Below are positions 8,714-16,952 of a DNA stretch of 43,545 nt, one piece after another (position 1 is the stretch's first letter; every line of letters begins with the position of its first letter). The position numbers and the translations under genes are program-made. The notes below the pieces were generated by a model. It worked only from the letters and a program-made list of their open reading frames with translations, made no database searches and had not been told where the DNA came from. Source of the stretch: Acidimicrobiaceae bacterium (lineage in GTDB: Bacteria; Actinomycetota; Acidimicrobiia; Acidimicrobiales; RAAP-2); the NCBI GenBank assembly GCA_003167415.1, contig PMTF01000014.1, positions 1 through 43,545 on the forward strand. Direction: 5' to 3'.

Positions 8714-9547
8714 TCAGGCGTCTCGACTTTCCAGCATGGAGTTGCCGATGATCAACAATCCCAGCGCGTAGAGACAGAGAATCATCAATCCCACCCACGG
8801 TGAGAATGCTTGAAACAGTGCGCCCTTCGTGGTGATCATGTTCGCGCCAATTCGATCAGGCAAGAATCGGCGCACGTCCAACGAGATTTGATTGGGCAGC
8901 GCCTGCACGACAATCGGGAGTATCAAAAGCACACCGACGAACGCGCTGACCGCGCCGGCCGTGTGTCGAATTATCGTCCCCATGGCCAACGCAATGAGTC
9001 CCAGCACGCACACGTAGAGACCGCCTCCGAAGACCGCTCGAAGGGCGCCGGGGCTCGAGAGCGTTGCGTGTGTGGCCGGCGACGACAACAGGAATTGGCC
9101 AAGGAAGAAGGCAACGAATGAAGTGAACTCGGCGACAGCAAAGGCGAGCAGACCAAAAACGAAGACCTTGGCAGCGAACACTTTTGACCGTTTGGGAGCG
9201 GCCGAGAAAGTAGCGCGAATCGTTCCGGTGCTGTATTCGGCGCTGATGATCATCACACCGAGCACACCCACGGAGAATTGAGCGATGAAAAGTCCGATGA
9301 GGCTCGTCTGGGTCGGGTCGAAACCAATATGGTTGCCGGGTGCCAAGCTCGCCCAATGCGCTCGGGTGACCGCGGTGACGAGAGCCCCGATGCCAACGCC
9401 CAACAGGATCGTGACGCCAATCGTCCACATCGTTGAGCGAACGGTTCGAATCTTCGTCCACTCGGACTTCACGAGATCGAAGAAGCTGTAGTGACTTGAC
9501 GGCACTGCCCTCGGCGTCGCTGCATCGGTGGTGGTGACGGAACTCAC
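8714..9547 (-). CDS. ABC-2 type transporter permease
   Basis: The membrane subunit of an ABC exporter, 277 residues with six hydrophobic segments. The N-terminal 'FDLVKSEWTKIRTVRSTMWTI' is the usual entry motif of actinobacterial ABC-2 permeases, and 'AEYSTGTIRATFSAAPKR' with 'VFAAKVFVFG' is the conserved first cytoplasmic loop. The start GTG overlaps the stop of the ATPase gene as GTGA, so the pair is coupled. The transported substrate cannot be read from the sequence; relatives export antibiotics, lipids or peptides. Confidence 0.88.
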   Translation of the reverse strand: MSSVTTTDAATPRAVPSSHYSFFDLVKSEWTKIRTVRSTMWTIGVTILLGVGIGALVTAVTRAHWASLAPGNHIGFDPTQTSLIGLFIAQFSVGVLGVMIISAEYSTGTIRATFSAAPKRSKVFAAKVFVFGLLAFAVAEFTSFVAFFLGQFLLSSPATHATLSSPGALRAVFGGGLYVCVLGLIALAMGTIIRHTAGAVSAFVGVLLILPIVVQALPNQISLDVRRFLPDRIGANMITTKGALFQAFSPWVGLMILCLYALGLLIIGNSMLESRDA

Positions 9548-10485
9548 GATTTGGCTCCTGTCGAGTTCGTCGGGCCCGTAGATGTCGTCCCGTGAAATTC
9601 GATGCTGTCTTCGGTCAGTTCCATGAAGGCCTCTTCCAGGGAGGCCGATTGCGGCGCGAGTTCGTGCAAGACGACCGGTATCGTCGCCGCCAACTCACCG
9701 ATAGCGACTTCGTTGGCTCCTCGAACCGAAAGTGAGCCGTCGTCTTCAAGGGCGACCACGGCCCCCTCGCTCTCGAGCGCCAACTTCAGCTTCGCGGCTT
9801 CGGGAGAACGCACTCGCACGAAGTTTTCCGTGCTCTGAGAGAGCAGTTCATCGATAGTGATCTGTGAGATCAGCTTCCCTTTCCCGATAATCACGACCTC
9901 GTCGGCGGTGAGGGCCATCTCGCTCATGAGGTGACTGGAGACGAACACGGTGCGCCCCTCGCGGGCCAGTCCCTTCAAAAGATTTCGGACCCAACGAATG
10001 CCGTCGGGGTCGAGACCGTTCACCGGCTCGTCGAAGAGCAGAATTTCCGGATCGCCCAACAGAGCGGCCGCGATGCCGAGCCGCTGACCCATACCCAATG
10101 AGAACTTCCCCGCTCGTTTGTTGGCGACGGACGTGAGTCCCACGACTTCGAGTAATTCATCGACACGGGCCATCGAGATGTCATTCGTTTGGGCGATCAT
10201 TTTCAAGTGCGCTCGCGCACTGCGTCCCGGGTGGATGGCTTTGGCTTCGAGCAGCGCCCCGACCTCGCGCAGTGGCCACTGAAGATCCTTGAAGTGTTTG
10301 CCCTTGACGGTGACGTCGCCAGAGGTCGGCGCGTCCAGTCCCATGATCATTCGCATGGTGGTCGACTTTCCTGACCCGTTCGGTCCGAGGAAGCCCGTGA
10401 CGAACCCCGGTCGAACCGTGAAGCTCAACTGCTCGACGGCGTGCTTCGGACCGTAGTGCTTCGTCAGTCCTTTGGCTTCGATCAT
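9544..10485 (-). CDS. ABC transporter ATP-binding protein
   Basis: A 313-residue ATPase subunit. Walker A is GPNGSGKST (residues 34-42), the signature region reads FSLGMGQRLGIA, Walker B is ILLFDEPVNGLDPDG, and the switch histidine lies in VSSHLM. This resembles the CcmA/drug-exporter class ATPases (DrrA/BcrA-like), which have a C-terminal extension of about 80-90 residues, present here. It powers the downstream coupled permease. ATG 10485 has GGGAG nearby upstream. A 19-base palindrome about 120 bases upstream may be its operator. Confidence 0.92.
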   Translation of the reverse strand: MIEAKGLTKHYGPKHAVEQLSFTVRPGFVTGFLGPNGSGKSTTMRMIMGLDAPTSGDVTVKGKHFKDLQWPLREVGALLEAKAIHPGRSARAHLKMIAQTNDISMARVDELLEVVGLTSVANKRAGKFSLGMGQRLGIAAALLGDPEILLFDEPVNGLDPDGIRWVRNLLKGLAREGRTVFVSSHLMSEMALTADEVVIIGKGKLISQITIDELLSQSTENFVRVRSPEAAKLKLALESEGAVVALEDDGSLSVRGANEVAIGELAATIPVVLHELAPQSASLEEAFMELTEDSIEFHGTTSTGPTNSTGAKS

Positions 10486-10602
10486 CGACTATCTCCCGTC
10501 GGGGTCGCGACAACAACCACCACCACTAAACCTACGGCATAGGGGAATTGTTCAAATCGGTACGAACCCTCGGTTGGCGGTCGATGTGGAAACGGACCTA
10601 AG

Positions 10603-10621
10603 GGTTATCCCCCAGATAACC
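10603..10621. promoter_or_regulatory. 19-base palindrome, candidate operator (or hairpin)
   Basis: GGTTATC-CCCCA-GATAACC is a perfect 7-bp inverted repeat with a 5-base spacer. It lies about 118 bases upstream of the ABC ATPase start and 35 bases beyond the stop of the DUF1990 gene, both on the minus strand. The symmetry fits a dimeric repressor site controlling the ABC genes. A hairpin ending the DUF1990 transcript is the alternative, but no T-run follows on the minus strand. Confidence 0.45.
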
Positions 10622-10655
10622 TGCACCTTCCTGAGACCGTCACGTCAGCGCAACT

Positions 10656-11234
10656 CTAGGAACCATTCATCGAGTTTCCGGCTTCTACGAATCGTCGAAG
10701 GGCGCTGAGGTAGCGACGCGTCACGGAGCGTTGCACCGCTCGACCGATTGGTCCCGACAGTCGAGCCAACGGGTCGACCGGTTTGGAGAAGGCGCGGACA
10801 ATGAAATATGTCGAACCATCGCGCCGCTCGAGCGCGAAGCTCTCCTCACCGCTCTCGGGGTGACCGGGCAAGGTGCCGTAGGAGAAACCGAAGGTATCGG
10901 TTTCCTTGAAGACGGCCACGATTCGACACGGCGCCGCCATCTGCATCGGTCCGATCGACGTCACCGCAATGACCGATGCCCCCTGCGCCACGGGTTCCTT
11001 GGGGTAGACCCGGAGTCCCGCGCCTTCGTGAGCGACCCACGTCCGAAGACCGGTCGCGGCCAATTCAAAGGCGTCGGCGTCGCCGATTCGTTCCTCCATT
11101 CGCACGTGGTGATAGCCCTTCGGGAGAACGTCAACGCGTGAGGCACCAATCTCTTTGTACGTGGGCGAAGCGAATCGAGCCTTCGCGAGCAGCGCCTCCA
11201 ATTGAGTCGGATTCAGTGGGCGTAGCGAAAGCAT
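10656..11234 (-). CDS. DUF1990 family protein
   Basis: A 192-residue soluble protein. The spacing and motifs 'SPTYKEIGASR', 'LPKGYHHVRMEERIGDADAF', 'PMQMAAPCRIVAVF', 'FGFSYGTLPGHPESGEESF' and 'RAFSKPVDPLARLSGPIGRAVQ' are those of the DUF1990 (UPF0548) family found in actinobacteria and plants. Function is unknown; the fold has been linked to START/SRPBCC-like lipid-binding proteins, which is not demonstrated. The gene is divergent from the sdh operon. Confidence 0.85.
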   Translation of the reverse strand: MLSLRPLNPTQLEALLAKARFASPTYKEIGASRVDVLPKGYHHVRMEERIGDADAFELAATGLRTWVAHEGAGLRVYPKEPVAQGASVIAVTSIGPMQMAAPCRIVAVFKETDTFGFSYGTLPGHPESGEESFALERRDGSTYFIVRAFSKPVDPLARLSGPIGRAVQRSVTRRYLSALRRFVEAGNSMNGS

Positions 11235-11308
11235 CCCTACGTGCTATCAGAACGCTTCGGTGAGAGCCGAACTCGTGTCGGTAACGACGAAGCCAACGCT
11301 CGCCCATA

Positions 11309-11338
11309 CGCCAAATGAATTCTCGATATCGATTGGCG
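11309..11338. promoter_or_regulatory. Nested inverted repeats in the sdh upstream region
   Basis: CGCCAA (11309-11314) and TTGGCG (11333-11338) flank an 18-base spacer that itself contains the 10-base palindrome TCGATATCGA (11323-11332). The site lies in the 227-base intergenic region between the divergent DUF1990 gene and sdhC. It could be a regulator site, but the arms are short. Confidence 0.25.
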
Positions 11339-11414
11339 AGATGTGCCGGTGTTGCCCGACGACGAGCGCGGTCACTCGAGCCATCAACTATCAGGAGCCC
11401 CTCGCAACACTGCC

Positions 11415-11420
11415 TAAGAT
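11415..11420 (+). promoter_or_regulatory. Possible -10 element for the sdh operon
   Basis: TAAGAT fits the actinobacterial TANNNT -10 pattern and lies 41 bases before the sdhC start, leaving a leader of about 35 bases with a clear AAGGAG site. No convincing -35 hexamer is seen at the right distance, so the call is weak. Confidence 0.3.
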
Positions 11421-11461
11421 TGGAAAAGCCTTCGAAAGTGGGCCGGCAACAAGGAGAGTGC

Positions 11462-12277
11462 GTGGCCGCTGTGGAAAATTCGACAAAAGTTGTCCTGGGT
11501 GGCACCCGCGGTGGACCCGAAGTCCCGACGCTCCGACAAGACCGATGGCGGATCCAACCGATGGTCACGGCGGGGATTCTTACCTCGTTCATCATTTACT
11601 CGACATGGGCCGCGTTCCAGAATCGCTACTACTACGTCGGTGCCAGCTTCGGTCGAGATCTCATCAGTCCGTTCTATTCACCTTGCATCGGCGGCGTGTG
11701 CGTTCCGGGAGCGAAGGCCGGATTCGCCCTCAATTGGTTCCGTCTCTCGCCGGCGCTGTTGATCCTGATCTTCCCGTTGGGCTTCCGTTTCACGTGTTAC
11801 TACTACCGACGCAGTTACTACCGAGCGTTCTGGTTTTCACCGCCAGCCTGTGCCGTCGCCGACGCCCACGGCAAGTACAGCGGTGAGACACGGTTCCCGT
11901 TAGTGATGCAGAACCTGCACCGCTACTTCTTCTACGCCGGTCTCGTCTTCAACACCCTTCTGACGATCGACGCGGTCGAGGCCTTTCGCGAACCGGGAAT
12001 CGGCTGGGGCGTGAGCGTCGGCACCGTGGTGTTGTGCGTGAACGCGGTGCTGCTCTGGATGTACTCACTCAGTTGCCACGCCTGTCGCCACCTCCTCGGC
12101 GGTCACGTCAAGAGCTTCAAGGCTCACCCCATTCGGTACCGATTCTGGAAGTTCCTGACGCCGCTTAACGCGAAGCACATGAACCTCGCGTGGGCGTCCC
12201 TCCTCTTCGTCGGCTTCGCTGACATCTACGTGCGCCTGGTGGCTTCCGGCGCCATCACCGACTACAAGATTTTCTAG
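11462..12277 (+). CDS. sdhC: Succinate dehydrogenase membrane anchor subunit SdhC (Sdh1-like)
   Basis: The membrane subunit of complex II, 271 residues with about five hydrophobic helices, standing directly before the flavoprotein gene. Length and layout match the single large SdhC of mycobacterial Sdh1, not the two small SdhC/SdhD chains of classical enzymes. Membrane-associated Cys and His are conspicuous: C112 (RFTCYYYRR), H153 (QNLHRYFF) and the cluster C205-H206-C208-H210 (SLSCHACRHLLGGH). In the mycobacterial enzyme a membrane-embedded Rieske-type [2Fe-2S] centre replaces haem; these residues are the candidates here. I chose GTG 11462, with AAGGAG six bases before it. A longer reading frame from 11315 would add a basic, non-conserved extension. 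Confidence 0.88.
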   Translation: MAAVENSTKVVLGGTRGGPEVPTLRQDRWRIQPMVTAGILTSFIIYSTWAAFQNRYYYVGASFGRDLISPFYSPCIGGVCVPGAKAGFALNWFRLSPALLILIFPLGFRFTCYYYRRSYYRAFWFSPPACAVADAHGKYSGETRFPLVMQNLHRYFFYAGLVFNTLLTIDAVEAFREPGIGWGVSVGTVVLCVNAVLLWMYSLSCHACRHLLGGHVKSFKAHPIRYRFWKFLTPLNAKHMNLAWASLLFVGFADIYVRLVASGAITDYKIF

Positions 12278-12288
12278 AAGGACGACGA

Positions 12289-14106
12289 GTGACCGACTCC
12301 CCCTACGAACACCACGCCTACGACGTACTCATCATCGGCGCCGGCGGCGCCGGACTCCGGGCCGCGATCGAAGCGCAGCAGCGCGGTCTCAAGGTCGGCA
12401 TCATTACCAAGTCGCTGCTCGGCAAGGCCCACACCGTCATGGCCGAGGGCGGCATCGCGGCCGCCATGGGCAACATCCACGAAGAGGACAACTGGATGGT
12501 GCACTTTCGTGACACCATGCGCGGCGGCAAATACCTCAACAACAATCGCATGGCCGAGTTGCACGCCAAGGAGTCACCGGACCGAGTCTGGGAACTCGAG
12601 CAGTGGGGGGCGCTCTTCGACCGGACCAAGGACGGCAAGATCTTGCAGCGCGACTTCGGTGGTCACCGCTACGCGCGACTGGCCCACGTCGGCGACCGCA
12701 CCGGTCTGGAGCTGATCCGCACGCTCCAACAAAAAGTCGTCTCGATGGGCACCGACGTCTTCATGGAATGCAAAGTCCTGAAACTGGTCCACGACGACGA
12801 GGGTCGGATCGCCGGGTGCGTCGCTTACTGGCGCGCCACCGGTGAGTTCGTCACCTTCGAGGCCAAGGCGGTCATCATCGCGACCGGGGGCGTCGGCAGG
12901 TCCTGGAAGTTCACGTCGAACTCGTGGGAGGGTACTGGCGACGGTCACGCCATGGCCCTGTGGGCCGGCGCGAAGTTGATCGACATGGAGTGCATCCAGT
13001 TCCACCCGACCGGCATGGTCTGGCCGCTCAGCGTGCGCGGGCTGCTCGTGACCGAGGGCGTCCGCGGCGACGGAGGGGTGTTGCTCAACTCCGAGGGAAA
13101 GCGCTTCATGTTCAACTACGTGCCCGAGATGTTCCGCGCCGAGACCGCCGACACGGAAGAAGAAGGCGACAAGTGGTACGACGACCACTCCGCCGGCCGT
13201 CGCCCGGCCGAACTGCTGCCCCGTGACGAAGTGGCGCGCGCGATCAACACCGAAGTGAAGGCCGGACGCGGCACCCCCCACGGCGGGGTCTACCTCGATA
13301 TCGCCTCGCGACGGACACCGGAGTTCATCCGTCGCCGTCTGCCGTCGATGTACCACCAGTTCATGGAGCTGGCCGGCGTCGACATCACCAAAGAGCCCAT
13401 GGAGATCGGCCCGACCTGTCACTACATCATGGGTGGCGTCCAGGTTGTCGCCGACACCGCGGCCACGGCCGTCGCGGGTCTCTTCGCGGCCGGCGAAGCG
13501 GCCGGCGGCCTGCACGGCGCGAATCGCCTCGGCGGCAATTCGTTGAGCGACCTCGTGGTCTTCGGACGTCGCGCCGGCGTGGGAGCCGCGGAGTACATCG
13601 AAGCCGGTGACGTCGCTACGTCGTTCAACATGGAAGAGGCCGAGGCGGCCGTGAAAGAAGCACTCGACCCCTTCGACCGAGATGAAGGTGAGAACCCGTA
13701 CACCATCCAACACGATCTCCAAGAGATGATGCAGGAGCTCGTCGGCATCATCCGCAACGGACCGGAGCTCGAAGAGGCTAAGGGCAAGCTCGAGGTGTTC
13801 GCCGAGCGCGTGAAGAACATCGCCGTCAAGGGTGGGCGCGCCTACAACCCCGGTTGGAACCTGGCCACCGACCTGCCCTCGATGCTCACCGTCTCTCGTT
13901 CGACGGCCCTCGCCGCGAGCCTGCGCAAGGAGTCACGCGGTGGGCACACCCGGGAGGACTTCCCGAACCCCGACCCCGAGTTCGCGAAGTTCAACTTCGC
14001 GATCTCGAACGACGGCGGCAACTGGGACAGCCCGATCTCGGCGGCCGAGTCGCCGTTACTGCCGATACCGGACGAACTGAAGGCGCTACTCGAGGAGGCG
14101 TACTAA
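12289..14106 (+). CDS. sdhA: Succinate dehydrogenase flavoprotein subunit
   Basis: The 605-residue catalytic subunit that oxidises succinate to fumarate. The FAD dinucleotide motif is GAGGAGLRAA (residues 17-26). H48 in GKAHTVMAEGG is the position that carries covalent FAD in the family. Substrate residues lie in QFHPTGM and the C-terminal HGANRLGGNSLSDLVVFG motif holds the second FAD contact. GTG start with a GAAGGA site 5 bases or so upstream; 11 bases from the sdhC stop. The stop overlaps the sdhB ATG by one base. A fumarate reductase role cannot be excluded from sequence, but the aerobic gene context favours succinate oxidation. Confidence 0.95.
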   Translation: MTDSPYEHHAYDVLIIGAGGAGLRAAIEAQQRGLKVGIITKSLLGKAHTVMAEGGIAAAMGNIHEEDNWMVHFRDTMRGGKYLNNNRMAELHAKESPDRVWELEQWGALFDRTKDGKILQRDFGGHRYARLAHVGDRTGLELIRTLQQKVVSMGTDVFMECKVLKLVHDDEGRIAGCVAYWRATGEFVTFEAKAVIIATGGVGRSWKFTSNSWEGTGDGHAMALWAGAKLIDMECIQFHPTGMVWPLSVRGLLVTEGVRGDGGVLLNSEGKRFMFNYVPEMFRAETADTEEEGDKWYDDHSAGRRPAELLPRDEVARAINTEVKAGRGTPHGGVYLDIASRRTPEFIRRRLPSMYHQFMELAGVDITKEPMEIGPTCHYIMGGVQVVADTAATAVAGLFAAGEAAGGLHGANRLGGNSLSDLVVFGRRAGVGAAEYIEAGDVATSFNMEEAEAAVKEALDPFDRDEGENPYTIQHDLQEMMQELVGIIRNGPELEEAKGKLEVFAERVKNIAVKGGRAYNPGWNLATDLPSMLTVSRSTALAASLRKESRGGHTREDFPNPDPEFAKFNFAISNDGGNWDSPISAAESPLLPIPDELKALLEEAY

Positions 14107-14885
14107 TGGCCGACGTGACCATGCGAATCTGGCGCGGCGACGCCACGGGCGGCGACTTCGAGAACTACACGATCGCCTTGAACGAGGGTGAAGTCGTTCT
14201 CGACATCATTCACCGCATTCAGGCGACCGACGCCCCGGACCTCGCCTGTCGATGGAACTGCAAGGCCGGCAAGTGCGGATCGTGCTCGGCCGAGATCAAC
14301 GGCAAGCCGCGTCTCATGTGCATGACCCGCATGGACCAATTGCCCGAGGGCCCGGTGACCGTGACGCCCATGAAGGCCTTTCCCATAATCCGTGACCTCG
14401 TGACCGACGTCTCGTTCAACTTCGAGATGGCCAAGCGGGTGCCGGCGCTGCTCCCGCCGCCGATGCCCGAGGGCGGCTATCGCATGTTCCAACAGGACGT
14501 CGAGCGCGGGCAGGAGTTCCGCAAGTGCATCGAGTGCTTCTTATGCCAAGACGTCTGTCACGTCATTCGCGACCACGAAGAGAACAAGAAGAACTACGCC
14601 GGACCGCGATTCTTCATCCGCTACGCCGAGCTGGAAATGCACCCCCTCGACACCAACGACCGCCGTGAATTGCTGAAAGAGGAGATGGGACTGGGCTACT
14701 GCAACATCACCAAGTGCTGCACCGAGGTCTGTCCCGAACACATTCACATCACCGACAACGCGATCATCCCGTTGAAAGAGCGCGTCGTCGACGCCGATTA
14801 CGACCCGGTCGCGTGGCTCGGTCGAAAGATTCGCCGACGCACCAAGAAGACGGCCGCCGAGGCGTCCGTGCAGCCCGCTCCGTAG
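14106..14885 (+). CDS. sdhB: Succinate dehydrogenase iron-sulfur subunit
   Basis: A 259-residue electron-transfer subunit between SdhA and SdhC. The [2Fe-2S] ligands are C52, C57, C60 and C72 (NCKAGKCGSC ... LMC). The second domain has C141, C144, C147 and C151 (CIECFLCQDVC) and C199, C204, C205 and C209 (CNITKCCTEVC), which supply the [4Fe-4S] and third clusters. This is the extended Cys pattern of the Sdh1-like group. The C-terminal tail is basic and Ala-rich. It starts on a TAATG overlap with sdhA. Confidence 0.94.
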   Translation: MADVTMRIWRGDATGGDFENYTIALNEGEVVLDIIHRIQATDAPDLACRWNCKAGKCGSCSAEINGKPRLMCMTRMDQLPEGPVTVTPMKAFPIIRDLVTDVSFNFEMAKRVPALLPPPMPEGGYRMFQQDVERGQEFRKCIECFLCQDVCHVIRDHEENKKNYAGPRFFIRYAELEMHPLDTNDRRELLKEEMGLGYCNITKCCTEVCPEHIHITDNAIIPLKERVVDADYDPVAWLGRKIRRRTKKTAAEASVQPAP

Positions 14886-14888
14886 TTC

Positions 14889-15257
14889 GTGACGGACTTT
14901 CTCTCGACCGAGTGGTTCCGAGAGCTCAACGAAACTCTGGAGAACGCCGAACCGGTGCCGATCGAGAACGGCGCGCCGACGGTGCGCGTCGTGATCGAGT
15001 TCCCCGACGCACCGAAGATCGGACCGCACGCCATCACCTTCACCATCGGTACCGAGGGCGCGCGCGTCGATTCGGGTGACCACCTGGCGGCCGACGCCAT
15101 CGTGCGACTCTCCTTCGCCGACGCGTCCGCGCTGACCGGCGGCGACATCGACAGCGCGTCGGCCCTACGCGACGGTCGCGTCAAGGTGCGCGGTGACATT
15201 AACGCGATCGTCCCGCTGCTCAGCTGGCTGCAACGAGCCCACCCGAGCGCCCGGTAA
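14889..15257 (+). CDS. SCP2-like (sterol carrier) domain protein
   Basis: A 122-residue small protein that begins three bases after sdhB (GTG). The pattern FTIGTEGARVDSGDHLAADAIVRLSFADASALTGG followed by 'ALRDGRVKVRGDINAIVPLLSW' is that of the SCP2 sterol-transfer fold; the 'G-v-kv-GD' and a final helix are typical of this family. Members bind lipids or acyl-CoA; the ligand is unknown here. Tight linkage to the sdh genes suggests co-transcription. Confidence 0.65.
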   Translation: MTDFLSTEWFRELNETLENAEPVPIENGAPTVRVVIEFPDAPKIGPHAITFTIGTEGARVDSGDHLAADAIVRLSFADASALTGGDIDSASALRDGRVKVRGDINAIVPLLSWLQRAHPSAR

Positions 15258-15266
15258 ATTCACGCG

Positions 15267-16043
15267 ATGGAACTACCTCTGGTAGAAAACGATCTGGCCG
15301 AGCCCGGTGTTCTCGAGGCCCACATGCTCCATCGTCACGGGGCACAGATCCCCCCGGTCGCCGTGCTGTGCTTCTTCAACGAACTCCTCGAACAACTCGC
15401 CGACGAAGGCGTCCTCGAGACCAAGTACGTCTTGCGCAGTGAGATCGGTCGCAATCCGGTGTACGAATTCCTCTCCGACGAAGGTCCCGTCTCGGTGATG
15501 CATCCCGGGGTCGGTGCGCCCTTGGCCGCCGGATTCGTCGAGGAGATCGCGTCGCTCGGCGTCACGACGCTCGTCGCCTGCGGCGGCGGCGGCGCTCTCG
15601 TCGAACTCGACCTCGGTCACGTGATGGTCGTGGCGTCGGCCCTGCGTGACGAAGGCACGAGCTTTCACTACGCCGCACCGAGTCGGGTCATCGACGCCGA
15701 TCCCCTCGGTGTTCGAGTACTGGGCGAGGTGCTGGACGAGCACCAGATCGAGCACTTCATCGGGCGCACCTGGACGACCGACGCCTTCTTTCGTGAGACG
15801 CGCTCGCGGGTCAATCGAAGAATCGACGAGCACTGCTCCGTCGTCGACATGGAGTCGTCGGCCTTCATTGCGGTCGCGAAGTACCGAGGTCTGCGCTTCG
15901 CCCAACTGCTCTACGCCGGCGACTCGCTCGCGGGCGAGGAGTGGGACAGTCGTTCGTGGTCGGGCGCGCGCACGGTGCGCGAACAACTCTTTCGGGTGAG
16001 CGCGGTGGCGGCGCGGCGACTGCACGTCGCCGACGTGGTGTAG
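15267..16043 (+). CDS. Nucleoside phosphorylase-like protein (PNP/UDP family)
   Basis: A 258-residue protein with the phosphorylase superfamily I layout: phosphate and base-binding region 'VMHPGVGAPLAAGFVEEIASLGV' with the GGGGAL loop (about residues 80-115), and the ribose-binding motif VVDMESSAF near residue 195, in which the M-E pair contacts the sugar. Family members cleave nucleosides such as uridine, or MTA/SAH. The substrate is not clear; the closest overall look is uridine phosphorylase. ATG start nine bases after the SCP2-like gene, probably the last gene of the sdh transcript. The 169 bases that follow contain no gene I can support. Confidence 0.8.
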   Translation: MELPLVENDLAEPGVLEAHMLHRHGAQIPPVAVLCFFNELLEQLADEGVLETKYVLRSEIGRNPVYEFLSDEGPVSVMHPGVGAPLAAGFVEEIASLGVTTLVACGGGGALVELDLGHVMVVASALRDEGTSFHYAAPSRVIDADPLGVRVLGEVLDEHQIEHFIGRTWTTDAFFRETRSRVNRRIDEHCSVVDMESSAFIAVAKYRGLRFAQLLYAGDSLAGEEWDSRSWSGARTVREQLFRVSAVAARRLHVADVV

Positions 16044-16212
16044 GCGTCGCAACGGTTCTCGGTGGGACTCGCTGAATCCACGGGCCGGCGTATCCGGCGC
16101 ACCACATGACTCGTAGCAATAGACAACGAACGTGACCATCGCACGCTGTGGTATCAGTTTCCGTCGGCGCCGCCGAGATTAACCTTGGCCGCATGACGAA
16201 CTGGGGTTGCTG

Positions 16213-16542
16213 ATGCACGGTTTCGATTCGTTCCTCCATCACATTTTGTCTTGGACCGGCACCTTCAACGAATCCGGCGGGTGGTACGGATTCTGGTCCG
16301 GCTTCGCGGGCGGCTTTGGAATCCTGACCATCATGTTGATCGGGTATCGCAAGATCAACTGTCACACGCAACGGTGTTGGCGCATTGGTCATCACGAACT
16401 GACCGTCAAGCACTCGCCGACCGACCCCGGGACGACGTACCGCGTCTGTCGGCACTGCCACCCCGAGATTCAGGGCAAGCGATTTACCCGAGAAGAACTA
16501 CACAAGATGCACAACGATCACGTTGAGGAGAACGCGCAATGA
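16213..16542 (+). CDS. Small membrane protein with Cys/His cluster, unknown function (possibly phage-derived)
   Basis: A 109-residue protein with one membrane segment (about 24-45: GFWSGFAGGFGILTIMLIGY) and a cytoplasmic tail containing CHTQRCWRIGHHEL and CRHCHPE. The two Cys pairs and nearby His could bind a metal. Very similar layouts, a membrane helix plus 'C-x4-CWR-GxH ... CRxHHP', are familiar to me from actinophage or prophage lysis regions, but I cannot verify this here. ATG 16213 is preferred over TTG 16207. Its stop overlaps the next gene as ATGA. Confidence 0.6.
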   Translation: MHGFDSFLHHILSWTGTFNESGGWYGFWSGFAGGFGILTIMLIGYRKINCHTQRCWRIGHHELTVKHSPTDPGTTYRVCRHCHPEIQGKRFTREELHKMHNDHVEENAQ

Positions 16543-16862
16543 CTTGGTGGGATCGATGGGTCTGGCCGGCCGGAGGGTCGGGGGGCATCCCCGGTGACAT
16601 CGTGGCCACCCTGATTTGGGTGATTCTCGCGGCGATCATCACCGTCATTGCGTGGCCGCCTCTTCGCCGACTTTTATGGAAAGCCCTCGGGTTGCACGCC
16701 CTGCACGCGAAGCTCGACCACATCATCCTTGAGCACCCCAACATTGCGAACGAGATTCCCGGCCTCGAAGCAGAGTTCCAGCCCAAGCGTCAGCCGTTGG
16801 CGGACGGGACACCGCCGGCCCCGACACCATCGCAACCAACCGAATCGAACCCGCCCAGTTGA
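16539..16862 (+). CDS. Small membrane protein coupled to the preceding gene, unknown function
   Basis: A 107-residue protein with one membrane helix near residues 22-45 (VATLIWVILAAIITVIAWP), then a helical segment KALGLHALHAKLDHIILEHP and a Pro-rich tail ending in NPPS. It overlaps the previous gene by four bases (ATGA), so both are made together. The size and one-helix build are compatible with a holin-like or accessory phage protein, but no diagnostic motif is present. It converges with the next gene over 90 bases without an evident hairpin. Confidence 0.55.
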   Translation: MTWWDRWVWPAGGSGGIPGDIVATLIWVILAAIITVIAWPPLRRLLWKALGLHALHAKLDHIILEHPNIANEIPGLEAEFQPKRQPLADGTPPAPTPSQPTESNPPS

Positions 16863-16952
16863 TCTCAAGACGGCGCCGCACCGAGAAGACTTTTGCTTGC
16901 AGAACCATGTGAACGACGAAGGTCTCCAAGCGTGAAGTTGGACCAGAGACGA

